Assembly: GCA_020698575.1 (NCBI GenBank)
Contig: CM036241.1
Span: 10,520,416-10,584,415, forward strand
Direction: 5' to 3'
Source: Bostrychus sinensis
Lineage: Eukaryota; Chordata; Actinopteri; Gobiiformes; Eleotridae
Length of the DNA stretch: 64,000 nucleotides
The notes below the pieces were generated by a model, which saw only the letters and a program-made list of their open reading frames with translations, searched no databases and had not been told where the DNA came from. The position numbers and the translations under genes are program-made. This document shows positions 35,101 to 46,985 of this stretch, one piece after another; positions within the stretch are counted from its first letter, which is position 1, and every line of letters begins with the position of its first letter.

Positions 35101-38100
35101 TATAATGCTTTAGAGACTGCTGCTCTGACCCAAAATGTACAAGACAATGGCAAACCTCAACAACTAACATTAGACTAGACCAGTGGTTTTCAAAGTGGTA
35201 AAGGGACCACTGGGGGTACGCGGGCTTCCCCTGGCAGTACAAGTCCATATAAGGTTAATTCAGAGTCTGTTTCTTATCTTTGTCCCGCTCTGATTCATGT
35301 GAAGACCGGATGTTTAATACCAGTTTAGTCTTGGTATAGGCGCAGTCAAGTCCTGGCTTAGTCAGAACTGGTTTAGTCCTGGTTATGTGCTGCTGGTGTA
35401 GTACTGGTTTTAGTCCTCCTGGTATATTCCTTCATTTAGTCCTGTTTTTATTCTAGATTTAATCCTGGTTTCATCATACTTTGTTCTAGTTCAGACACAG
35501 TTGACGTCCTGGTCTTACTGTCCCGTTATAGTCCTGTTTTAGTAATGCTTTCCGTCTGGGTTCATGACAATTTAATTCTTTGGTTTAGGCCTGGTTTAGA
35601 CCTAATTTAGGCTTGTTTTAGTCCTTTAAAAGATGGTACTTGTGTTGTTATGGTAACGCAATACTTCCTGAGAAGAAGTTGGTCGTAAATGTACTATTTG
35701 ACACTATTGTTATCCATATGCACTTAAATAGGTTTTTTGCAATAATAGAAGAAACATTATAGCAACGTTTAAGATTTTCCAATACTGATAAAACACATGA
35801 TAGTGACTAAAACACGATCCATCGCTCTAAACACACAGAGACCGGACTGGAAGAGCCACTTTCTCAGAGTGGTTAGTGTTAACTCATAGAAGATTAGAGA
35901 GAACAGAGTGTGGTAATGCAACAGTTCATGGAAAACACTATTTATAATCCAATTTTATTACATGGGGGAAAAAACACATTAAATTTAGTAAATGTTGGTG
36001 AGACAGTTAATTATTGTTAGTTGTATGCTTACTGTATATAGAGTAACATTTGAGTAACTTGTCTGCTTTTGCAATAATGAAAAAACTGAGGTTAGTAATG
36101 CAAAATGGGGCATTTTTTTGTGGGAAGTGAACAAAAAACGTCCTAAATAAACTTAGCTGTCTATTGAAATTTTTGAAAAAAACTAGATGATGTTTAAAGG
36201 TCATATTTTTTCCTCGACCTTTCCTATTACTGTACGACATTAGGTAAACAATTATTTATGTTTAAAAGTCCCCTATTATGCTAAATTTGAACCATCTTGT
36301 TTCAAACCTCAAAAACTGGAGTTATATTTTAGTTCACATGTTAGAGTAATCCTGTTTGCTGAGGTCATTCCTCTTTCAAGCGCTCGGTCTCACAGCTCTA
36401 CGTAGACTCATGAAACCAGGAAGTGCTCCTGTGTGTTTCTAAAGCCCATACACTGTCCCCGGACTTGTTCTGATTATTTCAGTGCTGAAATTGCTGTCAC
36501 TACTAAGCAGTCGGCTCATTTATCTGTCATCTGTTAGCATCATGTTGCTAATAGCGGTGCTAAATAGCCATTTTATGCTCTGTCCAATCCCCAGGGGGTG
36601 ACAGACACCTAATCCAAGCGTTCTCTGCAAAGTCAAAGTAACAGCTCCATACATGTAATAAAATGTGAACTCCCAATGCAGAGGTGTCCAAAATTATTTT
36701 TAAAATTATGAAAAAAGCCTTTAAATTTTTACATGAATTTTGCTGATGTTCAATCCAAGTCTAGAGTGTTTGCATTTAGTTTTATTATAAGTCATTTAGT
36801 GTAGTCAGAATTTGCACTTTTGACAATGATGTAACTGGAAAACTGGTGTTTAAATATAATCCCTCAATGTACAGTTTGTTACTTGGCTTATTATACAAAG
36901 CATATAATTTACTTAGGACAAGCTGTCTCCAAAAATGTAATGCCGAGAAAGTGTTTTTAAGTAAGAGAGGTTACAAGTAAAGAGAGAGTCAGAGAGGCAG
37001 GAAAGCGATTTTATGGCAGAAGTTTGATAACAAGAGGAAACCTGCACACCATCAGTATTTCTACATCACATGGGTTCAGTCACCAACGGCTTTGTGTAAA
37101 ATAAATTAACCTTGAAAAACATCTGCTATGAAGATTCACAATGAAAGATAACACGCAAATTAAAATCTAAATTCCAGTTTCATTTATAGTATTTGTATTT
37201 ATTTTGCAGAACATATTTTTATTAAGGCAGGCGGGTCCCTTTGTTTTTGGAGGAAAGGATTATTCCCAATGCAGCTTTCATTTTAAGTTTGAGCATAAAT
37301 GAGCTCATTGTGACAGCCCGTTCGAAACCTATTTAAGTCAAATATTTATGTTGACACAGCGCACACTCTGTTCAGAACAAAAAGAGACAGGGTAACAGAT
37401 TTGAGGCATTTCACAGACGTCAAATGATGAACATCGCAACATTAAATGGTTACACAAATGCCGTCTCTGACTCTCAGTTTGGGCTTTGTAACGCACTGAC
37501 TGTGAGGCTGTGCTGCTGCGGTAACTAAAGTCATGTGGCGTGGGTGGCTCTCGTTCATCTTTGAAAAGTAGATTAAAGGTCCAAGAGAGTGGAAAGTGAA
37601 AGTCTAGTAAGAAAAAACATTAACACCTCCTACGTTGTCTGGTGAAGGAATAAATTATGGAAATGAAAATCAGAAAGCATATACTGATATTTGTTTTAGT
37701 CCTTAGCCCTGGTTACTCGGGTTTGATTCCCATTTAGCTGTAGGTTTAGCCCCAGATTAGCCCTAGGGTTAGGATTTAGACGTTTTTTAACACTGGGTTA
37801 GTTCTGATTTTGCCAATGGTTCAGCCATGGATTAGTCCTGGTTCAGACCTGGTTTAGTCATGGTTTAATCCTGGTTTAGCCCTTGTTTAGTTCTTAGTTC
37901 AGTCCTAGTTTAGCTCTCATTGAGTTCTTAGTTTAGGCCTGGTTTAGACCTTGTGAAACCCTTTTTTAGTCCTGGTTTTGTGCTGCTTTAGTCATGGTTT
38001 GGCACTGGTTTAGCCCTTGTTTAGGCCTGGTTTAGTGCTTACTTTAGCCCTGGTTTGTGTAACCCTGGATTAGTGCTGATCTTAGACGTGGCTTATCTTA

Positions 38101-40884
38101 GATCTGATTTAGACTGGGTTTACACTTAGCTTAGATCTGATTTAGACCTGGTTTACGCTTAGCTTAAATCTGATTTAGACCGGGTTTACGCTTAGCTTAG
38201 ATCTGATTTAGACCGGGTTTACGCTTAGCTTAGATCTGATTTAGACCGGGTTTACGCTTAGCTTAGATCTGATTTAGACCTGGTTTACGCTTAGCTTAGA
38301 TCTGATTTAGACCGGGTTTACGCTTAGCTTAGATCTGATTTAGACCGGGTTTACACTTAGCTTAGATCTGATTTAGACCTGGTTTACGCTTAGCTTAAAT
38401 CTGATTTAGACCTGGTTTACGCTTAGCTTAGATCTGATTTAGACCGGGTTTACGCTTAGCTTAGATCTGATTTAGACCGGGTTTACACTTAGCTTAGATC
38501 TGATTTAGACCTGGTTTACGCTTGTCTTAAATCTGATTTAGACCGGGTTTACGCTTAGCTTAGATCTGATTTAGACCTGGTTTAGACTTGTCACATACAA
38601 CATGTACTAGTAATAAAGAGTATGACCAAAAACCAAAGATATTGTGAGTGGCCAATCACTTACGTCGAGGTCTGCGGCACGCCTTGTACAGACAGCAGCA
38701 GGGACAGACGCAGCAGAGGACAAAGGTCAGACAAATTAAGATGAATCCCCCAATTCCCAGGATCAACGGAAGAACTGACACAGATGGATAGTCATTACTG
38801 TAAAGAGAGATGGGACAGGTGTTATTTTGTTGTCATAGTTGTTATTTCACATTAACAAAAGTTTAATACTATACTAACACTAGCATTGTTGGGTTTAAGT
38901 GCTGCTCACATAATACAGCTGTTTCAAATGCCAACTGTGGTTAACTTTGCAACTCTGGTGGTCTTGAGCAAAATGATACAACTTCCTGTTTTGGTTTTTT
39001 GTTATACTCCTGCTTTCAAATTTCATAAAACCTGCAACAGCATGTCACCCTACAGTCCTTACACAAGTGTGAAAATATAAAGAGATCACATAAATAAAAA
39101 TGGAGTTTGCAACTTAAAAAGTAACATACCAGTCTTCCTGTTTATCTTCTGTTAACCTAGAAAAGCTATTTTGACAGCAGTATCTGTTATAGCAGGTACC
39201 ACAGCAAAACTGTGAAAAACTGCAGGTCTGTTTTGAGTGATAATTCCCAGATAAATCTGTGTACGCCATGCAGTCATCATCAAGCCATGCTGTAAAACGG
39301 AGACACAGAGTTAGGAGTTTTATACAGAAATACAAGCAATACATTATCTTTCACTATCACTGGTCAAACGGCTTTTAACTGTAACTTTGACTGTATTTTT
39401 AGTCGTTTAGTAAAGCCACAATGTGTTTTCAAGTTCACATTAACAGAAGAGTAACTAAATACATTTACTCAAGTGATTTAAGTGATAATTTTCATCTTGG
39501 AGGAAAATGTTACTTTTACCCATGTAAAATTAAAACATTTCTAAAGAGTATTTTGGGACCTGGGTGGCATTCTCCCCTTGCAATTAGACGGTCGCTAGTT
39601 TTGGTTGGTTTTCCTGGGTTTGGGTATGGTGGTAGTAATTGTAGTGGTTGCTGTAGTAACAATAGTATTAGTAGCAATAGATTTTGCTGTGAAATTTGGA
39701 AATGAAGCAAAAATATTCAAATTTGAGCTTATAGAATCTTATTTACTTTTATTTCTATTTAAGTAATACTATTTTGAATAAAAAGTACTTTTAATTGAGT
39801 TCAAGTTGTGATCATTTCTTTCTCAGCTTAATGGTCTCAAGCCCTCACATCACATGTAGGGATATCAGAATATCACATTTCTGTGTCACGATCACAGTTA
39901 TTGTGAGATTTTTCTTACATTTCTTAAAAAGAAACACAGAGCATAATAATAATAAAATGCTGATTCATGCTTTTAACCAAACTTTTAATAAATTGTTGCT
40001 TACTTTTTCCTCAACTGTCGACCTGTCTGATCTAATCATAGACATTTTTATTCCTTTTATTGATTAGTCTGAAGGACCTTACAACCATGCACTAAAAACT
40101 TGAGGGGAACCTTAACTTATACAATTCTTACAATTATTCAACCATCACATTTATCGCAAATAATAATAAAATTGGTTAATCGTAACATCCTTAAAACGTT
40201 TCTAAAATATAAATAGTGCTGTTGATATTGCATACGTGAGAATAATAGCGAAAAGTGTCAGATGTATTACTATTAACCATTTCATCTGCTTCATATTCTT
40301 TTGACTTTGTCTCTGTAGCTGATAATTAAGTCTAGGGAATGACTTGACGTTAGAAGGGAATTTACAAACTCTAAACCCTGAGTTAGAGCTCATTAAACTT
40401 GATCACGCGTATACAAGTTAGATTATATGTTCATAAATTAAACTCGTTCTTTTGGAAAATGTCAGTGTCATTTCAATACTGGGTTGAAATCAGGGATGTC
40501 CGCGTTACTTCGTATTAAAATAAATAGATCCTGTTTGCTTTGTGTACCAATGTTGACATTTCACTGGGCATAAAAAGCACAGCGCGTTGGGTTCGTTCAG
40601 TTTATTTCCCAGTTGAAAAGTGTTAAAAAATGTTGTTTTAATGTTAAGTTTCAATTTACTTGCAAATAGAAACTTGGAAAACCGTGCTATGAGCTCGGGA
40701 TGCCAAGCTAACGTCACTGACATCGCCCCTTCAACACATTTTGTCCAACGCGTACGACAAAAGAAAACAACCTCCCGACACAATTAAAGAGTCGCGAGTC
40801 AAATAAAACGTACTTACCGAATATACAAGGGGTAAAAAAGGCAAAAAGAGCCACCACAACCACACAGGGCAAGGTAGACGCCAT
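29109..40884 (-). CDS. shisa5: protein shisa-5 (scotin)
   Basis: Five coding exons join with consensus GT-AG sites: 40884-40818, 39289-39130, 38797-38664, 32983-32777 and 29311-29109, giving 256 residues. Residues 1-22 are a hydrophobic signal peptide. The cysteine-rich lumenal domain follows, with the family pattern CSFSQFCCGTCYNRYCC at 45-61. A membrane segment spans about 83-106, then a juxtamembrane cysteine cluster (CCVCPCCCLYKAC), and a proline/tyrosine/glutamine-rich tail with PPPTYHEA at 182-189 (a PPxY motif, expected to bind WW domains) ending QPAFNPDYVPNKM. Family knowledge: Shisa-5/scotin is an ER and nuclear-envelope membrane protein induced by p53 and linked to apoptosis and ER-phagy. 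The p53 link is not tested here. Introns 3 and 4 hold a minisatellite and nested hAT elements. Length and exon plan are normal for the family; no lesion is seen. Confidence 0.93.
29962..31274. mobile_element. hAT element with nested second element, TSD attgcaca
   Basis: The ends TAGGGCTGGGCGAT and ATCGCCCAGCTCTA are inverted with one mismatch, and a perfect 8-base duplication attgcaca flanks them (29,954-29,961 and 31,275-31,282). It lies in shisa5 intron 4. Most of its length is a second inserted element (30,247-31,076). Confidence 0.92.
30247..31076. mobile_element. nested 'cagtccctacaggattt' element
   Basis: This is the inverted relative of 12,842-13,857; shared blocks include 'cgttgccatggtgatatag', 'gtttgaggtcattgttcttt' and 'ttttagctaatattttt'-like text. 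The left end 'cagtccctacaggatttcgc' is well preserved and the right end ('ctgcaaaatcacaggg') is worn. Open frames at 30,180-30,640 are shadows of it. Confidence 0.75.
31560..31662 (-). repeat. tRNA-derived SINE head
   Basis: On the minus strand 'agtggctcacctggtagaga' and 'caggtttgatttcctgc' correspond to pol III A-box and B-box regions of a tRNA-like head. The acceptor stem does not close, so it is not a tRNA gene. A 'gatgcccttcctgatgcaac' SINE/LINE tail motif lies at about 31,801-31,822. Confidence 0.55.
31915..32705. repeat. interspersed repeat with duplicated right end
   Basis: The block 'tcagatacaggtcacatatg' plus 'ttttacctgcagtgtgaac' occurs twice (about 32,220-32,290 and 32,630-32,697). 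This is typical of a common fish non-autonomous DNA transposon. It lies in shisa5 intron 4, next to exon 4. No coding potential. Confidence 0.55.
33288..33385 (-). repeat. tRNA-derived SINE head
   Basis: The minus strand reads 'tagctcagttggtagagc', a textbook pol III A box from a tRNA. A fitting B box and clover-leaf are not present, so I call a SINE head fragment in shisa5 intron 3. Confidence 0.6.
34190..34310 (-). repeat. trinucleotide (TAC/TGC)n repeat
   Basis: Interrupted 'tactactattactactact' and 'ctgctactgctgc' lie in shisa5 intron 3. The Ser-rich minus-strand frame is an artefact of it. Flanking 'tacttgagtaaaagta' motifs are remnants of the common 'agtggtggaaagtaac' repeat. Confidence 0.75.
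35180..35650. repeat. hAT-like fragment with 'tttagtcctggt' internal repeats
   Basis: It begins 'cagtggttttcaaagtgg' and continues into degenerate repeats of 'ttagtcctggttta'. The same structure is seen complete, with a target duplication, at 54,940-55,234. A right end was not identified. Confidence 0.6.
37690..38590 (+). repeat. 33-bp minisatellite (about 15 copies) with degenerate leader
   Basis: From about 38,095 to 38,590 a 33-base unit (core 'gatctgatttagaccgggtt', then 'tacgcttagcttа'-type text without the last letter) repeats with few changes, for example 38,171 to 38,204. From about 37,690 the sequence is a looser array of 'tttagtcctggttta' words. The array lies in shisa5 intron 3, 75 bases from exon 3. 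Units are contiguous without spacers, so it is not a CRISPR array. Confidence 0.9.
39430..39800. repeat. 'agtaactaaatacatttactcaag' repeat fragment
   Basis: 'gagtaactaaatacatttac' is the recognisable end of a very common fish element that also occurs at 63,900-63,965. It lies in shisa5 intron 1, beside exon 2. No gene is seen. Confidence 0.5.
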
Positions 40885-40990
40885 CGCTGCTGTAAGTGAC
40901 CACCGGAGGCAGCGGAGTGGAGGAGGCAGAAGGAGGCAGAAGGAGGCAGAAGGAGGGGGACCTCGCTCAGACAGAAACGGGAATGGGTGG
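40885..40990 (-). promoter_or_regulatory. shisa5 5' UTR and proximal promoter remnant
   Basis: Just upstream of the ATG is a threefold repeat of 'aggaggcag' (40,919-40,951 on the plus strand). The unique sequence stops at 40,990, where a hAT target duplication begins; the original upstream sequence resumes at 43,648. No TATA motif is seen. Confidence 0.45.
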
Positions 40991-41109
40991 GCTCTCGACA
41001 GGGTTGCCAGGTCCTAGAAAAAAATCCAGCCCAATGAGAACTCAAAAACAGCACAATTGGAAGAAAAATAGCCCAATTTGTCTAGATCAGACAGTGTAAC
41101 TAAATTAAA

Positions 41110-41114
41110 CCTAA

Positions 41115-41160
<46 letters not shown>
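41110..41160 (+). repeat. (AAT)n microsatellite
   Basis: About 16 perfect AAT units, inside the left arm of the hAT element at the shisa5 promoter. Confidence 0.95.
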
Positions 41161-41464
41161 TAAGTACTTTTATACTATACTATGAATAACAAAATGTCTT
41201 CAAGTTAACTGATTATGTCACGATTCTCTTCTAATATTGATTTGATTCATTTTAACCCAGATGAATGAAAAGGTTCTTATGAAATTCAAAAGTCTGTGCT
41301 ATACAATACAGTTAATAGCAATAAAATAATTAGAATTAAAAATATTTCAACAATTGGACTGTTGCCAAAATATTTTCAAGAAATACATATAAAAATAGAA
41401 ATAGGTCTATTATAAATGTTTTTTTTTTTTTTTTTTTTTAATTTACCCTCATATATGCTATACC

Positions 41465-43050
41465 CAGGGCTTAATTTGTAAATCAAACGATGCAAACGAA
41501 CAAAAATTTCGCTTTGACACCGGAGTCCACAAGGCCAACACTGTTCCCGGAACATACACACAACACAATGCTTAGTCGCACACACATCCCAAAATATGAA
41601 GCAACTGCTCATTTATACTCAATTTTAAATTATATTTTAACATATTTGTTAACATGATTTTACATTATTGCGTTTCACTTCAGTGTAATGTGTCAGTGTT
41701 TGTTTGTTTGATTGCTCAGCTGATCGAGAAATCAGCTGCTATGCGTGCTTACTGCACTTTTGTAGACTCGCTCTGTCATAGATCAACTGTGTGCAGCCAC
41801 CAGTCTGAAGCAAGAACACAGACTCATGCAGCTGTGGTCTGTGTAAACAAAGTCTAGACTAGGAAAGGGAGCACACGGCAGTAGTAAGCCCCAATTTCCA
41901 CTGCATGCGTCTCAGCTCCGCTGCACTGCGCCACACACTCTGCAGTAAATACGTGAATGAGAGCGTTTCCACAGCAGCCGCAGCTCTGCGGCGCCGGTCT
42001 GACAGTGCTCCGCCCTGCGCAGGAGATACGCAGCCAGTCTATTTTCTTTGCCACCGTTCAGCCTACATCTCATCTTTTGCTTTTCTTTTTAGTGACTGCC
42101 GTGGAGTGCAGTCTTCTCTGCATAATGGTGTTTCACGGCTCTAGGCTGTGTGACCCTCAGTGCCTTAGCTCGAGTTTACAGATGCATTTGAACAAACAAA
42201 AAAGAACAAACTGCTGTGGATCTATGTCCCATGCGCACAGGGGATATAATGGAGGAATGTGGTGTAAGGTTTCTCTGCATAACTATGGCTATGTAACAGT
42301 GACACTGGCCCCGGGTCTCATGCTGTGACCCACGATCAGCGTTAGCTCCAGCTTACATATGCATTTGAGTAAAAGAACAAACTGATGGCACTGCCAGGTC
42401 CCGTGCGCTCTCGGGCACAGTGGGGAAATAATGCGGCACATCCAAAGCGCATCACGTAGGTCCCCTCTGCGTAACCAAAGTCAGGACAAACCTCAACAGA
42501 TTTACTGTCTTCTGGCTGAAAGCAAACAAATCACTTTTGACTTAAAGAGCAGCAGTCAGCTGTAGCTGCACTCACGTTTTTAAAAACACAGCCTACTGTG
42601 GCTCTGTGAGCTCTGTGGATGCAGCTGGGATTGGGCGGGGTCGCGGGACATCTCAAGGTACGCACAGTGCGTACTGCTGTACACCTGCAGACACCACTGG
42701 TGTTAACAGCGGTGAATAGATGTTTCAGTTTGACGTGAAGGTCTTTTCCACCAGATTCCCTGTACACTCTCTAGACACGAATTACAGCGCGGGGACAGTT
42801 TATGTTGAAGCGCATTATTGTGAAGGGCTCAAGTGTGGCTTTTATGTTTAAAACATATGCATTTCTGTGTAATTACACCTCCAGCCCCCAACACAGGTTT
42901 AGGAGGTCAAAAGCATCAAATGTAGTCAACACTTTGTTCTGAGTTGTGCCTGAGTTAGGATCCAAGCAAACAGTTGCTGGATCGAACCGCGTCAAAATAA
43001 GGGAGTTTCTGAATCCTGTTCCAGCAAGATCCAGCTCAAATTAAGCCCTG
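41465..43050. mobile_element. nested hAT element, TSD gctatacc
   Basis: The ends 'cagggcttaatttg' and 'caaattaagccctg' are perfect inverted repeats. A perfect 8-base duplication gctatacc flanks them (41,457-41,464 and 43,051-43,058). The element is 1,586 bases with no intact transposase. A truncated relative ends at 19,158. Confidence 0.93.
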
Positions 43051-43079
43051 GCTATACCACTTTAGAAAATGTCAAACAT

Positions 43080-43312
43080 AATGTATAGTAGTATAAATAT
43101 TCATTCATTCATGTTCTACCGCTTATTTCCGTTAGGGGTCGCGGGTGACTGGAGCCTATCCCAGTAACTTTGGGCCTTAGGCGGGGTACACCCTGGACAG
43201 GGGCCAGCTTGTCGCAGGGCTGACACAGAGACGAACACAGACAGACAACCATTCACTCTCACATTCATTCACTAGGGGCAATTTAGAGTCACCAGTTCAC
43301 CTAACACACTCG
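43080..43312 (+). repeat. LINE-type tail ('ggggtcgcgggtgactgga')
   Basis: 'attcattcattcatgttcta', 'gtcgcgggtgactggagcct' and 'gacaaccattcactctcaca' are the widely dispersed 3' segment of a fish LINE/SINE family. It is inserted directly after the nested hAT element. Confidence 0.7.
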
Positions 43313-43728
43313 AGTAATGTCTGTGATGCTCCAGGTGGGATCAGCAGCGAGGTCACGGACCTCACTGTGAAGGAGCCTGCTCTGTGTGAGGGGATGGGAG
43401 GGATGAGCACAGACACGGCACAGGGACAGGCACAGCGCAGAGACACAAAACCTGAGTGAATTGTGAAGAAATAAAAAATTTCCCCCACTCTTTCCTCATT
43501 GTCTAGAAACATTTCCGTGGCTGCGACACATTTGAAAATCAGCCCAACAAAACCGCAACCCGCAGCTCAAAAAATTCCCCACAGCAGCAGTTTCAAAATA
43601 GCCCAATTGTGCGGGAAAACCGCGAACCTGGCAACTCTGCCTCTCGAAGATCGTATGTGGAACGATCGTCTCTGCGTGCGGTAACACACGGTTACACTTC
43701 CGCTTTCTGAGCCTCAAATCGTTTTTTG

Positions 43729-44230
43729 GGTTATTCCAGAATTGGAGGACATTTAGGCATCAAAGTTTGAAAGTTCAAAAAATGACTCTTAATTTTTAAA
43801 TTTTCTATCATGTATTTAATAAACTGTCAATTACAATGATTCGTCCAGCTCAAGCATCAACGGTATACTTTTTATAAGATGTTTTATTTCTTGCACGCTG
43901 TGCTTAGTGCAACCCTGTTACCAAAAATCAGGAACCTTAAACAGGATTTATAAAGATAAATGTGAAATAAATCCTTTACCAATAAGTAAGAAGGTCAGAT
44001 TTACAGTGAATAATCACTTAATTGCAGAAAGGTATTGAACTATTATTATTATTTTTACAAAAATGTTATTGTAACAGGGTTGAACAGACACATTACTTTG
44101 CATGGTAGCGTCGCTGCTTTCAGCAGCGCTTGGTGTTGTGCAAGAAATCTGTAGAAATCAATTAAAAATGTAAAATGTTGATTGTAAATACATTCCATAG
44201 CAGTGAATGTCCTCCAATTCTGGAATGACC
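43729..44230. mobile_element. MITE with 26-bp inverted ends
   Basis: The left end 'ggttattccagaattggagg' plus 'acattt' is mirrored by 'gaatgt' plus 'cctccaattctggaatgacc' on the right, with two mismatches. A second inner inverted pair ('aaccctgttacc' / 'gtaacagggttg') suggests a foldback structure. A target duplication was not evident. Confidence 0.7.
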
Positions 44231-44414
44231 ATTTTATTAGAAAGGTTTGTTTGATTAGGTCACCCCCTGTTGTTATAACCCAAGAAATGCAATCTGAAGC
44301 TCCTGCAAATTTGATTGTTAATAAATAATGCTGTTAATTCTGAGGTTGACTCAGGCTTTCTAATCCATTTTCCACATGACTCAAGGTTGAGTTGTTATAA
44401 GCAGATGACGGTAG

Positions 44415-44445
<31 letters not shown>

Positions 44446-45060
44446 TTCCAAATAACCTGTACAAAACAAGTCAGGGCAGTGCATCTGAAAAATGTATTAA
44501 AGAAAGACGAATCTGGCGCAGGCAAGGCATCACGATTAAAACAAGGATTTTGCAGTTTCTTGGTAAATCATGGAGATAGGCAAGCTAAGAAGCTGCATAG
44601 GGCCCCACAGACATAAGCGGGCCCCAAGGCTTGGCCATATTTTGCTGATTTGGTTAATTTGTCAACTCTATTTGATTAGTATTCTGGTTATAATATTCTC
44701 CTTGCTATTGCCAGTAATTTTTGAGCGGCTCTGTCTGAAACTGGGGGCCAGTGCAGGTTGTATAATAATATGTTCTGCTCCCTGTTTGCCTGGATCCCTT
44801 TTCCTGAGTGAAAAGTGTCTCCTCAAACAGTCAGTATAAAATGTTATATAGTAAAATTTAAAGGGTCTCAAAAATTACTCAGAGGCTTGGCCCCAAAACC
44901 TATCCTGCATAGGGCCCCCAAATGTTCAGGACCGGCACTGTACACACCTGACCTGAGAGCACCAAAAGTTACTGAAGTGAAGGCCTATGTAAAATAAAAT
45001 TTGAAAAAAAAAACTGAATGCATTGTGCTCAGTCATAATTACTACTAATTTTCAGCATTT
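44231..45060. repeat. (TATT)n and 'gcatagggcccc' repeat
   Basis: (ATTT)n lies at 44,417-44,444. Between 44,590 and 44,945 the phrases 'gcatagggccccacagac' and 'gcatagggcccccaaatg' with 'aggaccggcactg' are parts of a common fish DNA-transposon remnant. No gene is seen. Confidence 0.45.
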
Positions 45061-45224
45061 GTACTAGCACTACTGTTAGTACTACTATTACTACTACAAT
45101 AACTGCTACTACCTCTACTACTACAATTACTCTTGAGAATTTCAAATCGCTCCTAAAAACATACTTCTTTGCATTGGCTGACCTAGACATTTTATTAGTG
45201 TTTAATATATCTTTATTCTAGTTG

Positions 45225-45306
<82 letters not shown>

Positions 45307-46480
45307 TTTTATTCATTTTAAATTTTAACCAAGGACATACACAAAGTAACAAAATTTCACCCAGACAACAAATAAGATTAACCAACTAAGACATACACAG
45401 AAAAAAAAGGGAAAAAGGGGGTTTTGGAGGCTGTCTTAAAAAACAAATACAAAAAAAAAGAAAAAGAAAAAAAAGAGACCAGGAAAAATCCCAAAACAAT
45501 CAGTCAAAAGGCAGGATTACATCTTCTAAGCCAGTATTGGTTTTCATTATAATATTAGCTATATTCATTTTTATTATGAATCATCACCACCATTATTATT
45601 GTTTATATTAAGTTAAAGCTAGTTTTAAATTAATTTCTAGCTTTAGTGTTTCAGTCATAAATTGTGTTTTTGTATTGTTTTATTCTGTCTATTTATTGTG
45701 CTTTTATTTCTACACTGTTTTACTGAACCTGTACAGCAGTAGTGGCTGTTTTTAAATGTGCTATAAATAAACCTTGACCTTGACCTACTACAGTACTAAT
45801 GCTGTTGTGCTTACTATTATAACTACTACTAATACAACTAGTTCCTCTACTGGTGATACTAGTCTACTATTACTACCCACTCAAGGTCATAAAACAGTAT
45901 CTACTTACTTTCCACCTCTGTAGTTTATGTGTGGAATCAGAGTTCTAAAAATATTTGCTTATTTGTTAAAAGTTTAAGCAATATTTCTAATAATTTCAAC
46001 TTTTATCCAACAACAGAAACATCATTGCCAAGTTAAACCTATAAAAAAGTTGCCATCCAAAACTTGTTTTTAAGAAATGTCCCATTATACTGACTGTAAA
46101 AGTGAATAAGATTTTACTTTATTGACCCCACAGGCAAAGACAGAATAAAGAGCGATTGTTGTCTGTCTGTGCATGTCTCCAAATGTCAGCCCTGTAATTA
46201 AAAGTCCAGGGTGTGCCCCGCCTCAGGCTCAAAGCAGCTGGAAGAGGCTCAGCTAATGGAATAAGGAGTATAATAAATGAGTATAATAAATTTTATTGGA
46301 CAATTGGGACCTAAACCAATTTGGGGGTAAATGTATATGTTAAAGTGCTCTGTTTTACAATGTCTAGTCTGTATATGAGATGTTTGGACTGTATAGCTCC
46401 CACGCAAAATATAGAAAATTGTGTGACCGGTGGCTAAAAATGATTCAGAAGTCAAAGTATTAATTTCACTCATGTGTCTT
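45061..46480. repeat. simple repeats and AT-rich sequence
   Basis: Interrupted (TAC)n at 45,061-45,130 and 45,785-45,880, and (TTA)n followed by (GTA)n at 45,226-45,306. The rest has no recognisable gene or RNA. Confidence 0.55.
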
Positions 46481-46484
46481 TAGG

Positions 46485-46985
46485 GTGACCACCTCAAAAA
46501 GTACTAAAAGTGGGGCAAGTTGTGTGATTCAGTGGGACAAGGTGGGACGGACTCCAGAAATAAAAGCTTGGCTATTTGACATTATCTAACTTAGCAACTT
46601 GATGAGTCTAAAGCTCATTCACATAAAAGATACAGCTGCTAAAATGCACATTTTGCAAAGTCATGTCTTTAGTGGGACTTAATTCAGTGAAATAAAAAAG
46701 CCCCATGCAGAGATCTTTCCTGAAACACAGGGGCATCAACGCACCAACCAAATATTCAACTCCACAAGATCCAGGACACCCCAAAATATTTATTTATTCT
46801 ACATATTACACAAGGAATACTGATCTTACTGTTCCAAACTTCAATCGCACTTTTTACAAGCTTTGATTAAAAAAGTCTGAAAAAAGTGGGACATTATGTT
46901 ATAAAGTGGAACAGAGGGACAAATGCCTAAATGGCTGTGCAGTACAACCAAAAGTGGGACAGGTGGTCACTATATCTGTCTTTAA
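46485..46985. mobile_element. transposon remnant with 'gggtgaccacct' ends
   Basis: 'agggtgaccacctc' on the left and 'gacaggtggtcacta' on the right form a worn inverted pair, and internal 'gtgggac' phrases recur. A target duplication was not found. The superfamily is uncertain. Confidence 0.5.

Larger units (their letters stand above)
40999..43639. mobile_element. hAT element at the shisa5 promoter, carrying nested insertions
   Basis: The left end 'cagggttgccaggtcc' and right end 'gaacctggcaactctg' are inverted. Flanking 8-mers gctctcga (40,991-40,998) and cctctcga (43,640-43,647) match at 7 of 8 positions. Both arms share 'agcccaat' rich text. Inside are a complete second hAT (41,465-43,050) and a LINE/SINE tail (about 43,080-43,310). 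Confidence 0.82.

Noticed and set aside
34718..35248. 176-residue minus-strand frame in shisa5 intron 3
   Set aside because: No recognisable domain, overlaps repeat ends at 35,180, and has no splice or promoter context.
38095..38590. CRISPR-like regular array
   Set aside because: The 33-base units are contiguous with no unique spacers, and the host is a vertebrate; it is a minisatellite.
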